Source of the DNA: Echinometra lucunter
Lineage: Eukaryota > Echinodermata > Echinoidea > Camarodonta > Echinometridae
NCBI GenBank assembly: GCA_029962745.1
Contig: CM057165.1
Coordinates: forward strand, 25,093,882 to 25,157,881
Length of the DNA: 64,000 nt
Direction of reading: 5' to 3'
The position numbers were made by a program, and so were the translations under genes. The notes below the pieces were generated by a model. The model saw only the letters and a list, made by a program, of their open reading frames with translations. It was not told the origin of the DNA and did no database searches. Shown piece by piece: positions 46,454 to 56,304 of this stretch (position 1 is its first letter; each line of letters opens with the position of its first letter).

Positions 46454-47690
46454 GCCTATTCGGTAATTACACATCCATTTACAGATGGTTGGGGATAATT
46501 CATCAGGCTATAATGGGCCATTAATGATCAAGGCATGACCAAACATGATAAATGCATATTATGTAAAAAAAAAAAAAATTTCCTCAGGGTAGGATATCAG
46601 ACTGCATACTGCTCAAATACCACATTAAAAGTTGAAAATATTCATGGACCAATAGGATCACAAATCAACCAAAACAATTCAATGGAACTTGGAAGGAACT
46701 TTTCTAGGTTTGAAAAAAAAATGTAAACTGACTATAACAGTGCATCATACTAGAATCAATGGATCATTCCTACTTACACTATCCAAGGTTTATTAAATAA
46801 AGGCATTGGCTAACTTTGTGAGTAGCTGATTTAAAAAATTCTCAAACTAAGATGAAACATGTGTATGAGTAGTTGTATTTGTACTAAAAAAACCCTGAAA
46901 CCAACAATAATTTGGAATGAAAAAGTGTAAGTTAGACGCAAACGGCAATTTTATTATCCTTCGTCTCACGAGACAATCACTATGAGGACCACTTTGCTTG
47001 AATTTAAAAATGCCGTTATGTGCCTCCAGCAGCGTGATACGCCAAAACACACAGTACGGTAAGGTGAGTCATACGCGCATGCGCACTCCCTATGTCTATT
47101 CTGTACAACCGACCCTCGTATATGTTTCAAACATTGGTTCACTTTTTTGATATTTAAAAATACTTCCTGTGGATATTATACTTTGAAACTTACAGACTGG
47201 TATTTTTACACTATAACCCTTATGTTTATCCCATTTTCAAGTAACAAAACAAGATTTTTTTTAAATCATAACAATGTTAACCAATGTCTTTAACCTGGGG
47301 GGTATTTCATCAAACCAACTCCATGACAGTCATAACATTTGTTGGTGATCTACAGTGATGTCACAAAGCTGTCAAAGTGTTTCTCAAAAGGCTGATATCT
47401 CACAAATTCATGATATCGCTAATACCAGCTACAAAAACATAGTCTTCATCAGGCGCAGATCCAGAATTCTTGGGGAGGGGGCCCAAATGTGAAATCACGC
47501 GAGTCAAATATTGGCGCGTAATACAGTGGCGTATCTGGCACTTGGTCTTGTTGGGCATAATCATTCTGAGATTTTTAGGTCCATGCAAAGCATTATAATG
47601 GCTAAAGTTTCTAAATTCCGAAAGAGAATTTAGATTTGCACCGGGTGTCGAGGGACTCCTTTTTCATGTTTTGTTCGTTCATTGTTGCAA
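46454..47690. other. Unassigned spacer / 5' intron
   Basis: No gene recognised. At about 47,295-47,400 a GGGGTATTTCATCAAAC start with CTCAAAAGG-type end resembles a decayed MITE. Confidence 0.4.
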
Positions 47691-48620
47691 GTCTGTGCGG
47701 GCACAATTGTGCTTAAACCAGTTAAGGCGATGTTAATTCTACGGTAATTTGGGGAGCGAGTGAAAATAACAACACTTCTCTTTTAATATTGGCAGCATAA
47801 ACTGCGTGGGCTTTGATGCTGCTGGTTGGGGCAGGCAATATCGTGTTTCAGGTGATGTTAATCCCATTTTGGCGAGCAAGCGTAGTGAGTGAGCAAAAAA
47901 AAAAAAATCGTTTTCCTTATGATAATTGGTACAAAAACTTTGATTTATTGTTAAAAGGTAGGGGGGGGGGGCACAATTGTGATTGAAGTAATTGATATTA
48001 ATTTCAATTTGGCGAGCGAGCGTAGCGAGTGATCAAAAAAATTCTCCTTTAGGCCTAATCATGTTTGGCACATAAACCGGGCGTTATTATTGCAGGTCGG
48101 GGCGGGCACATTCGTTTTCTAATACAACGATGCTAATTTCACTTTTTCGAGTGAGCGTAGCAAGCGAGCGAAAAGATACACTTCTGTTTTGATGCTAATT
48201 GGTAAATAAACTTTGTTTTATCAAGTTGTTGTAGGGCGTGCCCAATCATGTTTAGAGCAATATCAATTCCATTTTGGCGAGCGAGCATAAAAAAAAATCA
48301 CTTTTAATAATGTTTGGTATATAAACTGGGTTTTATTGACATATGATATGATTGATGCAGGTCAGGGGCGGGCAAATTCGTGTTTAAAGCAATGTTAATT
48401 CCATTTTGACGAACGAGCATAGCGAGGGAGGGGGAAAAAATACACTTCTCTCTTAATGGAAATTGGAAATAAACTTGGTTTTATTGTTGTAGCTCGGGGT
48501 GAGCACATTTGTGTTTAATGCGATGTTAATTCCATTTTGGGGAGCTTGCAAAAATCATAAAGAAAAAACTTTTCTTTTATGGTACATAAACTGGGTTTTA
48601 TTCTTGCAGGTCTGGGTGAG
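47690..48620. repeat. ~130 bp minisatellite with GCGAGCGAGCG cores
   Basis: Seven diverged units. The core TTTGGCGAGCGAGCGTAGCG or its variants appear near 47,749, 47,870, 48,006, 48,143, 48,270, 48,402 and 48,533. Each unit also has TTAATTCCATTTTGG before the core and ATAAACTGGGTTTTATTGTT then a GCAGG or GTAGG after it. Similar blocks are scattered at 10.9-11.8 kb. Confidence 0.8.
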
Positions 48621-48624
48621 CACA

Positions 48625-48751
48625 ATCTTTCTTCCCCTCTTCCCTTTCTCTCCTCTTTCCTATTCCCTTTTTTCTTTCTCTTTCCCTGTTTTTTGGCGGG
48701 GGGGGGGGGGGGGGGCGGGCGAGGCCCGCTTGCCCCCCTAGATCCGCGCCT
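48625..48751. repeat. Polypyrimidine tract and G-run
   Basis: CT-rich 48,628-48,690 followed by an 18-base G run at about 48,698-48,715 and GATCCGCGCCTGG, as at 11.9 kb. Probably a dispersed repeat end. Confidence 0.6.
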
Positions 48752-49287
48752 GGACCGGTATTCAGAAAATTGTTTTATCTTTATATAAAAGATAAAACAA
48801 TACCTCTTTGTCAGGAATTTGAAGAAAAGTTTAATGTTTTCAAGTTTTCGTGGCCTGGTCAAGCTTACTGATCTGTTACTCTTCGATATCCATTGTTGTG
48901 ATTTGGAGGCTTGGCAAATAAAATCAATCAATCAATTCAAACTTCGAGAAAAGTCTAAATGCTTTCGAGCTTTCGTGGGTTATCCTGGTCAAGGTTACTG
49001 ATCTGTTATTATTCGATTTACATGTAGTCTATATATCCATTGTTGTGTTTTGGAGGCTTGGCAAATAAAATCATTCAATTTTATCTTATAATTGCCATAG
49101 CAATCAGAAATAGTGTTCGCCATTGCATGGCTCACATCGCGCACTATGCCACTAATTTCATCTTGCGTGCTAGTCATTTGCGCAGTTCAAACCAATCATA
49201 CATGTAAGTATGTCTTTAAAATTTTTATGACAATTAATACAGTGAAGACAAGATAAAAGATAAAACAATTTTCGGAATACCGCCCCA
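48752..49287. mobile_element. MITE of the CAGTATTCTGAAAAT family, interrupted
   Basis: Ends CCGGTATTCAGAAAATTG and CAATTTTCGGAATACCG. The right part (49,080-49,287) matches 20,330-20,531. The interruption (about 48,815-49,078) consists of two ~130 bp tandem copies ending in GGAGGCTTGGCAAATAAAAT with (TCAA)-like tails, which look like CR1-type LINE 3' ends. Confidence 0.7.
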
Positions 49288-49499
49288 GGTCTTCATAATC
49301 CACTGGACTTATCGTCAATTAGATTTTATCCAAATTAACACATTAATTTGAGACCAATTTTGCTCTAATGTTAGTTGTTACAAAATATATGCCACCATAT
49401 TCTCCAGCTCCATCCACGTTTCATACATGATCATGATTAATTTTTTGTGACGAAAATGGTGACAATTAAACGTTTTCGTGGGCTTTCGTGGGGAATTGA

Positions 49500-49735
49500 T
49501 TTTAATTTGCTGACACCAGTCTTAGTGAAAAGCACTGGAAATACCTGTAGTAGAGCTACATTTCTGGAGCACAGCAAAACATGCTGTCCCACCATAAACA
49601 TTCTTCGGCCTGCTTCGGGCATTCTCAGGCCAGGGAAAGTGAGATAATGACTTTGCCATATGGGAAAAAGGGTGGAATATGCAGAGCATTACATAAGGTA
49701 TGTTGGTCATAGAACTCATAGTGATGGACAACACC
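49500..49735. repeat. Dispersed repeat, relative of 21.1 kb
   Basis: Shares AAAGCACTGGAAATACCTGT and several later blocks with 21,130-21,330. Family unknown. Confidence 0.5.
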
Positions 49736-49748
49736 TGTTACTTGGTAA

Positions 49749-49902
49749 GGGCCTTATCGTGGTTTAGGAAACCACTCGTTCATGTGACGCGCGCACTTGT
49801 GTACAAAGAGAATGGAGGTGGAAATAGGAAACCAATGCGTATGACTGAATAAAGCGCTGCTGTACAAAGTGAACGGTGGTTTCCTGTTTCACGATAATGC
49901 CC
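49749..49902. mobile_element. Small MITE
   Basis: 154 bp with inverted ends GGGCCTTATCGTGG and its near-inverse ending CACGATAATGCCC, and inner AGGAAACCAC/GTGGTTTCCT. Confidence 0.75.
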
Positions 49903-50055
49903 TGGGTAAGCACCCATGGTGTCAAGTTTCCCATGAAAGCCCACGACCTAGCGTCTTTAAGACCAAGTTACAAGGACCTTCAAGTATAGAGTTCTACCGC
50001 CGCTGAAATTAATTTACACAGGCACAGCAGCTAGTAGACTGAAGTCGTCGTCCCG

Positions 50056-50171
50056 GTCGTCGTTAGCCTCTTATAATGGTAGGGTCGGCACTCCTCCTCC
50101 TCCTCCTCCTCCTCCTTCTAAAAAGGAGAAGTGCAGACCCTACCCTACCATTATAAGAGGCCAACGACGAC
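50056..50171. repeat. Short inverted repeat around (TCC)n
   Basis: TTATAATGGTAGGGT at ~50,071 is inverted as ACCCTACCATTATAA at ~50,142; the arms extend into GTCGTCGTT/AACGACGAC. The centre is (TCC)n. It abuts the MITE at 50,177. Confidence 0.8.
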
Positions 50172-50176
50172 TGTAA

Positions 50177-50866
50177 AGGCCCGGTCACACCGCCCGAACT
50201 TTGTTGGAGCGTTCCTTGAACGGTAGGGAGAGGGGGGCGAATTTCGACAACGCTCGTCACCGCGCACAAAAATGGGAAAAAAATCGAAAACACGGGCGTT
50301 GCCTTAGCGGTGCACCGCTGAAGCCGGCGTTGCTTTAGCGTTGGTTTAGCAGTTTAGCGCTCCAACACCTCCATACCAACGCCAAACCAAAGTTCATCAC
50401 CGCAATGGATCGCTGCTTCAACGCCCGACACCGTTCCAGCAATCCCGTGTCCGCTCGTAAAACGCTTACAACCGCTCCACCAAAGTTTGTGCAACGTTTA
50501 ATCACCGCCCGGGCAAAGCTGGCGAAGCAGCGGTGGTCCAGCGTTCAAGATTTCTGCGTTGGCCTAGCGGACCCAAGCGTCCACGAACTTGCGGCTAGCG
50601 GTGCCAAACTTTGACTGGGCGTTGTTGGAGTGGTGGTGAACTTTGCCGGAGCGGAAAATTGCCCGCTCCTCACCGCTCGCAATATTTTGTGCAGCTCAAA
50701 ACTTTCGGAGCGGTAGGAGGGACCATCAGCGGTGGCCGAGCGTATACGGCGTTGCCTTAACGGGGGCCAACTTCTGTAAAACGGTGGTGAACGGTAACGA
50801 GCGGTGATGATTTTTTTCACCGCTCCAGGAACGCTCCAGCAAAGTTCTGGCGGTGTGACCGGGCCT
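50177..50866. mobile_element. GC-rich Harbinger-like MITE (TAA target duplication)
   Basis: 690 bp with inverted ends AGGCCCGGTCACACCGCC and its exact inverse, continuing as GAACTTTG.TGGAGCGTTCC with small changes. TAA flanks both sides (50,174-50,176 and 50,867-50,869). The interior is clearly richer in G+C than the window and repeats GCGTTG, GCGGT and AACGCTCCA motifs. Reading frames inside are low-complexity by-products, not genes. Confidence 0.85.
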
Positions 50867-50903
50867 TAAGAGACAGAAAACTTCGGTTTATTGTGGGACG
50901 TAC

Positions 50904-51375
50904 CTGTGGAGAGTACGTGGATGCTGATCCCGATGGCGATATGATGCCAATAAGATTATTTCGAAATTCGTTTCTGCTACCATCCTACTCTTAATTAACG
51001 GTACTAACCTGCACTGTGACCCAATTTCAAAGGTGAACTGAAAATCTTTGCAGTTTTCAGGAATCATAAACATCTGAGCGGTATCACTGCGAAAGTGCGA
51101 ATTCCCCGATTGGATTGGGCGCTCTGCATACATGTACACACGGCCGATACGATAGTGCATAAACAAAAGATCGAGCAATGACGTGGAGGTACTACTAGTG
51201 GATGGGATCAATGAGGTGGGGGGGGGGGGGGGTAATATCTGCTGCTGTGAAATTTCTCTTTTATGTTTATTATTATTTTTTTTACTAGAATATATAGTCA
51301 TTTGGTTTCCAGAACTACAAATAAGTTCCTGTATGAAATAACAGAATTCAGTTACCAGTATTGCACTTCCGGACA
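50904..51375 (-). promoter_or_regulatory. Candidate upstream exon and promoter of the STAND/TPR gene
   Basis: Minus-strand CTCCACAG is followed by a strong donor GTACGT (intron from 50,903 down), which could pair with the acceptor above 46,136; the joined sequence would be untranslated (a stop follows at once). An ETS-type CCGGAAGT lies at 51,365-51,372 on the same strand, as in many TATA-less animal promoters. A 162-codon open frame covers the region but has no recognisable domain. A hypothesis only. Confidence 0.25.
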
Positions 51376-52424
51376 TGAGTTTAAAAATGTTAGGATAGAT
51401 ATATTAATTGCATATTGAAATAAAGACGTACAGAGAAGGAAAAAATGAACTGGCCTGCAATATCATTAGAGTGAAATCCATTTTTTGAAAATGAATATTT
51501 TAAGAATGATATTCTTCTTCACTCAAAAACTAAAAAGACTATAAAACCTAAATGTCAAGCTTATGTACATGTGTATATCCTCCTTCTTTAATATATAATG
51601 TTAACTTTTGTTTTCTTATAGCTTTTTGTCTCTTTTCTAATTGGTTTTACAGTAAAACCTGATTAGTCAGAAAAGAAACGAAGAGCTGGAAAACAGAAAG
51701 CTTTAAATGAAAGTGTTTAACTTATTATTTTCTATGTTAAATCAAAATGATAGATTAATCATATATCAATAATCAAGGCAGAAAGAATATACAGAAGCTT
51801 AATAATTTAGGTTAAACATTTTTTTTTAGTTTTCAACTGAAGTTATCATTCTTAGATGGAGTTGGAGTTTGCGGATGCAACATGTTAGGGGCCGGGGAGG
51901 GGCTAGTCCTAAAAAGGATTGTTGGTATCTTCAGTGCGAGAGTTCCAATAAGAACTGTTTATATAGAAAGAGGAAAGTCATGAAAAGGACTGTAGGTATA
52001 CTATCTTTCGTGCAAAATGAAGAGAATCAGTTATTACACTGGTGTGATAGAAGGAAAGAAACAAAATATATGGTCTCCTGCCTAGATATTGATTGTATGT
52101 TTTGAAATGAAGATACACAGAGGTTTCATGGTACAACAGTAAACTCCTACTCAATCTAATATTCCATCAGCAAAACCTTCAAAGATCATCTAATATTATT
52201 CTTGAAAAATTATTTCAATGAGGGGTAAAGCTGTGACCCTATGAGATAATTTACCCTCAGGTTCATATCACTGCTTGCTGAGGGGAACGGGAGGGGGGAG
52301 GTGGGGGCTGGCTAGGGCAGAAGGGCATATGCCCCCCTACATTTTTCAGTGCCTCTAGATGTTCCGATCCCCTGCCAGTCTAGAATAATTCCAATCCAAC
52401 CCACCTTTCTCTTTCTCCCTACCT
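51376..52424. other. Unassigned spacer
   Basis: AT-rich to about 52.2 kb, then a G-rich patch (52,280-52,340). Nothing recognised. Confidence 0.4.
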
Positions 52425-52697
52425 ACATGTATATTCCTTTTTTGTGTACTAGTAGCTATCCTTTATCTATCCCACCCCTCTCTACATATTCCTTTCCATC
52501 TATCTCTATGTACCTATCCATTTTTTTGCATATTTTCCCCCGGGTTGCCCCCCTCCTTCTGTTTGCGCATGTCTCTGTTTGCTTCCCCCCCCCCTCTCTC
52601 TCTCTTTCATCTGCTTCTTTATGTACCCATCTATTTAACATGTTCTCTCTTCCCACATGACAATGTCAAAACTTTATCACATGATATATATATATAT
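52425..52697. repeat. Pyrimidine-rich repeat, inverted copy at right edge
   Basis: From ACATGTATATTCCTTT through CCATCTATCTCTATGTACC to ACTTTATCACATGATATATA. The same sequence, inverted and with small indels, forms 63,725-64,000. Both copies end in a (TA)n tract. Confidence 0.9.
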
Positions 52698-52909
52698 TGT
52701 CACGAAATTGATTCGTTGCCATTGTAAACGTGTAGGTACTCACGGGGTGACTGGTGCAGTACACGACACGTACGTCCTTGGTGCATGCATGCGTTGGGGA
52801 TTTGGATACAAATTGTGCGCGCGCATTATCATGGCAGTTGGTGTTGGCGATCAAAACGGAACAGACGTGTCGGGTAGGTAGCTCCAGGGGCCTTTAAGGT
52901 GCTCGTGCG
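52698..52909. other. Left remnant of an older insertion?
   Basis: Begins TGTCACGAAATTG right after (TA)n; after the LTR element the sequence resumes at 56,139 and ends ACCCATCACA before another (TA)n. With the LTR element removed this would be a ~270 bp TG...CA unit in a TA tract, possibly an older solo LTR. Speculative. Confidence 0.25.
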
Positions 52910-53106
52910 TGTGAACGCTGTGTATTTTTTTAACTGGGTTAACTGGTTATTTTTTTTAAGAGTCACCCAAAGAATAAAGGCATTTTGCCAACTGGAAGGT
53001 CAGAGATTCGACTCTTGTTTGGTTTTTTTGTATTTGCAAGTGAATTGGTCGTGTGTGTCTGGTGCAGATATTTGTGGTAACGTGTTCCTGATCTGTTCCC
53101 GTGCAA
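52910..53106 (+). repeat. Left LTR
   Basis: Starts TGTGAACGCTGTG and ends CCCGTGCA(A). It differs from the right LTR at only a few bases and short homopolymers, which indicates a young insertion. AATAAA near 52,973-52,978 could serve as the polyadenylation signal. Confidence 0.85.
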
Positions 53107-53107
53107 G

Positions 53108-53126
53108 TGGTGGCAGCGGTGGGATT
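53108..53126 (+). promoter_or_regulatory. Primer binding site, tRNA-Leu type
   Basis: TGGTGGCAGCGGTGGGATT is the complement of a tRNA 3' end (AATCCCACCGCTGCCA plus CCA), which matches animal tRNA-Leu (AAG-type). This fixes the element orientation as +. Confidence 0.8.
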
Positions 53127-53224
53127 GATTAGATACACGAACGATTTGGAGTGAGTTTTATCTGTACAGACTGTACCTGTAGAACATTATTGGTTTCATA
53201 CACGGAGGTGCTTATACACAGCTA

Positions 53225-53735
53225 CACCTGCGGGCGCTTTCACCTAAAAGACGCCTTTAACAAGTTCAACAGTGTTCGGCACCTACAGACGATCATACAC
53301 ATATCTTCACCTGCAGGCGTTTTCACCTACATGACGCCTTAGAGAAATTCACCAGTGTTCAGGACCTACAGGCGCCTACGCATAGTTGCACCTGCAGGCG
53401 TTTTCAACTACAGGACGCCCTAGAAAAAATCACTCGCGTTCAACACCTGCAGTAGTCTAGATTCTGGACTCTTTTTATGAAGTTTTTATATTCCCCGAAA
53501 CAGCTGCTAAACTCACTGTACGCGTCAAGTCGAGTGATGGCGCGATCCCGAGAACTCTGGAGAACCGGGCGGACAGGTTCTCGGGATCGCGCCATCACTC
53601 GACTTGACGCGTACAGTGAGTTTAGCAGCTGTTTCGGGGAATATAAAAACTTCATAAAAAGAGTCCAGAATCTAGACTACACCTGCAGGCGCATACACAT
53701 ATTTGCACCGGCAGGCGCTTTCACCTACAAGGCAA
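53225..53735 (+). repeat. Leader repeats with ACCTGCAGGCG
   Basis: Units of about 80 bp with CACCTGCAGGCGTTTTCACC, then GACGCC, recur near 53,225, 53,308, 53,389 and 53,705 in the untranslated leader of the LTR element. One is split by the foldback at 53,452-53,680. Confidence 0.75.
53452..53680. mobile_element. Foldback element with perfect 104 bp arms
   Basis: 53,452-53,555 and 53,577-53,680 are exact reverse complements over 104 bp, separated by 21 bases. ACCTGCA occurs immediately outside both ends (53,445-53,451 and 53,681-53,687), consistent with a 7 bp target duplication; removing the insert restores an ordinary leader repeat. It has no coding capacity of its own (the same peptide reads out of both strands because of the symmetry). 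The absence of any arm mismatch implies very recent origin or an assembly or library fold-back artefact. Confidence 0.85.
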
Positions 53736-54025
53736 TTTTACACATGGTCATCGGTATTCTACACATTTAGGCGCCCTCACATCGTCATCGTCTTGATAAT
53801 CATCGTGCCCTCAGACGCCTTCAAATTACAGTACTGCCAGGTTCTATTTTCATGACGCCTACAGTCGCCTGCACTTACTCGACATCTGTGGCTGCAGAAA
53901 TTTAATCAACATCTTCGTGTGCTTTCATCAGCGTGTCTTCCATTCTAGACGCGTTCACCAACTCATCTTTCACCTTCATTTTCTGCCAGACAGATATTTG
54001 ATAATGCCCACACAACGCCAGCAAT

Positions 54026-54364
54026 ATGGCGGCGGAGAAACTTCAGCTCGAAGACGAAGTAGAGATGTTTGCAGCAGAATTGCAACGGTCACTGCTGCGA
54101 AGTGATGAGCTGGCAATACAAAATCGTGTGCTCCGGGAGAATTTGGAGCGCCCGATCGGTGTATTGGACAGGAAATCTAGTCAAGTAGAGCAGGAGCGAA
54201 ACGAATCACATCAAAGGAGAGGAATGGATCATGGGCCGGAGGTCGGTAGTCCCCGCATTGAAGAACGGCAGTGTGGTTTTCCCTCAGTAGGAAGTATGGC
54301 TGGGACAGTACTCTGGGAAATTCGTAGGTCTCGGTGGGAACCTCTACCTTCCTCCACTTTGTAA
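54026..54364 (+). CDS. Gag-like coiled-coil ORF of the LTR element
   Basis: 112 codons opening MAAEKLQLEDEVEMFAAEL, with heptad-like Leu spacing over about residues 5-60 (a predicted coiled coil) and a charged, Arg-rich second half. Position after the primer binding site and leader fits gag. I recognise no family; it may be a host-derived fragment or a gag remnant. Whether it is translated is unknown. Confidence 0.4.
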   Translation: MAAEKLQLEDEVEMFAAELQRSLLRSDELAIQNRVLRENLERPIGVLDRKSSQVEQERNESHQRRGMDHGPEVGSPRIEERQCGFPSVGSMAGTVLWEIRRSRWEPLPSSTL

Positions 54365-54576
54365 ATAAGAAAACCAAAGCAAGCTGTAGATACCTACACT
54401 GCTCTGCAAGAAAATGCTTCAAGACAGAGGGTCGCATTAAAAGGAAAAAAAAAAAGATTCAAGAGATGTAATTCTACAAGATGAATGGACGTGCTTGTGA
54501 TTTCACAGTGCTGATATGTTTTAATGTCGGGAATAACCTGCTTTTTTGTTTCTTAAGTTGTGTTTTATTTGTAGGA

Positions 54577-54711
54577 TACAGGCTTTTACACAACGCGGGA
54601 TCCCGGGGTAAACTTCACGTGCTACACGTGCCGGCAGTTCTGCAGTAACGACAGCAGTCCTAAGAGGCATGTTGTCCAAAAGGATACACATGGGAGGAAT
54701 ATGGCATGACA
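54577..54711 (+). CDS. Short zinc-finger-like ORF in the LTR element
   Basis: A frame beginning after a TTTATTTGTAG (which itself looks like a 3' splice site) reads FTCYTCRQFCSNDS and on to a His and a second His: spacing C-x2-C-x12-H-x6-H, close to a C2H2 finger but with a long final gap. About 45 codons to the TGA at 54,709-54,711. It may be spliced to an upstream frame, but I could not find a join in phase. Confidence 0.35.
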
Positions 54712-55698
54712 TGCGGGAGAGCAGACAATCTTCGGGCATCATGGTGTAGGAGAGAGAAGCTTGAGAAGGAGACCAGCAGCTTCACACGGACAGAAAGACC
54801 TGGAAGGAGTCTCCAGTCAAGGCAAGCTCGTCGCACAAGCCCACGATCGTCGAGGTCTGGTTATCAGCTGGAGAAAGGGGCAAGAAATACCTCGAAGGAA
54901 ACTTCTAGGGAAAGAAGCATGCTACCGACGAATCCCCAGGTACTAGTCACTCGAGTCATGGTCGACAAGGAAAAACTCCCAAGAGCATGTACAGATACAG
55001 AGGATGGTGATAAAAAGACAAGTACCGTAATCCGCAAAGTACGAAGCCCGAGTAGAAAGAGTAGAGGAAATGTGAAAGAGGACAGTGATCTTGGAGATCA
55101 GCTGGTGATCGGCGTGTCACCAACCACCCGTCAAGGTGTTGAAGGGGAAAGTTATGCGCCCCTGTAGGGAAAAGCAAGAAGGATGTGGGCTCTTCTGTCA
55201 TCGGAGAGAAGACCAGCAGACAGCACATCTGAAGACGCAGAAGAATCCGAGGGGACCATTGGTCGAGAAGTAAGCGACGTCTCCGCCAGGGATATCAGAC
55301 GCGTGCAGATAGGAAGAGATATTGGGAAGTTGAATGTAGAGCGAGTATTGGAGGGAACGACAGTGAACGTTTGTGAGTATAGTTCTACGACATGTTTCGG
55401 GAAGGAAGGAAAGGTTTTTCTGGAAAATAAAGAACGACGCTACCGGGTGACAATGCAGCGGACCCCCACAGGACCAGGAAACAAAACCAAGGCTTACACA
55501 AAGATCCACAGAGTCAACGAAGGTAAAATCGGAGCTACACTAACTGACGGAGATCTAGAGACAACATGTATCGGGAAAGTCAAGAACATAAATCAGACTG
55601 TAAAGAGAGAAACATTCCGGGAAGGGGAACTCATCCACCAGGAAGAGATCGTCACAGATTTTCAGGTTGAGAGAGTGCTACTAAGGATTTCACTCTAG
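54706..55698 (+). pseudogene. Basic, Ser/Arg/Lys-rich ORF of the LTR element, one stop
   Basis: A single frame of about 330 codons, interrupted only by TAG at 55,165-55,167. It is rich in Arg, Ser, Lys, Thr and Glu throughout and has no cysteine knuckle, DTG/DSG protease or YxDD motif. It could be a nucleic-acid-binding Gag C-terminus. No homologous family recognised. Confidence 0.35.
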
Positions 55699-55940
55699 AA
55701 CTGTCATTTCATTAAGATAAAGTTTTGTTTTTTGTGATCAATCGTTTTTGTAAGTTTTACCAAACCAGAAGTCCAGGAGACTTGAGAACATTCCTTTACT
55801 TTGTACTCGAGTGACGTACACTTTTTCCTTACAAGTTTTCGTAGTGATAAGGGTCTTTAAAAACTAAAGGTCAAAAAAAAAAAATCATTTAAAGGAATAT
55901 TGATGATTAGATCGCAAAAAGTTTATGTGCGGTAAAAACG

Positions 55941-56138
55941 TGTGAACGCTGTGTATTTGTTTAACTGGGTTAACTGGTTATTGTTTTAAAGAGTCACCCA
56001 AAGAATAAAGGCATTTTGCCAACTGGAAGGTCAGAGATTCGACTCTTGTTTGTTTTTTTTTGTATTTGCGAGTGAATTGGTCGTGTGTGTCTGGTGCAGA
56101 TATTTGTGGTAACGTGTTCCTGATCTGTTCCCGTGCAA
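55941..56138 (+). repeat. Right LTR
   Basis: Matches the left LTR from TGTGAACGCTGTG to CCCGTGCAA. The sequence just upstream is A-rich but not a clear polypurine tract. Confidence 0.85.
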
Positions 56139-56195
56139 GTGCGATTGCAGAGCTGTGAGAGAGCTTGAGTACGCGACGGGAGCGAACCCATCACA

Positions 56196-56229
56196 ATATA
56201 TATATATATATATATATATAAATATATGT

Positions 56230-56300
<71 letters not shown>
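56196..56300. repeat. (TA)n then (ATA)n tail
   Basis: TA run merging into the ATT/AAT tail of the following minus-strand SINE. Confidence 0.95.

Positions 56301-56304
<4 letters not shown>

Larger units (their letters stand above)
52910..56138 (+). mobile_element. Non-autonomous LTR retrotransposon
   Basis: Direct repeats of ~197 bp at both ends, a tRNA-type primer binding site one or two bases after the left one, and the same 5 bp GTGCG outside both ends (52,905-52,909 and 56,139-56,143). The ~2.8 kb interior has only short open frames: a predicted coiled coil, a possible zinc finger and basic/Ser-rich stretches. No protease, reverse transcriptase, RNase H or integrase motif was found, so mobilisation would depend on another element. 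Confidence 0.8.

Noticed and set aside
50063..50820. Frames with Pro/Arg-rich products in the GC-rich block
   Set aside because: They lie within a MITE with terminal repeats and target duplication; GC richness lowers stop frequency.
50888..51376. A 162-residue minus-strand protein gene
   Set aside because: No recognisable domain, low-complexity Pro/Ser run and no conserved features; kept only as a candidate untranslated exon region.
53440..53770. Same ~70-residue peptide on both strands
   Set aside because: A direct consequence of the perfect inverted repeat, with no start context or homology.
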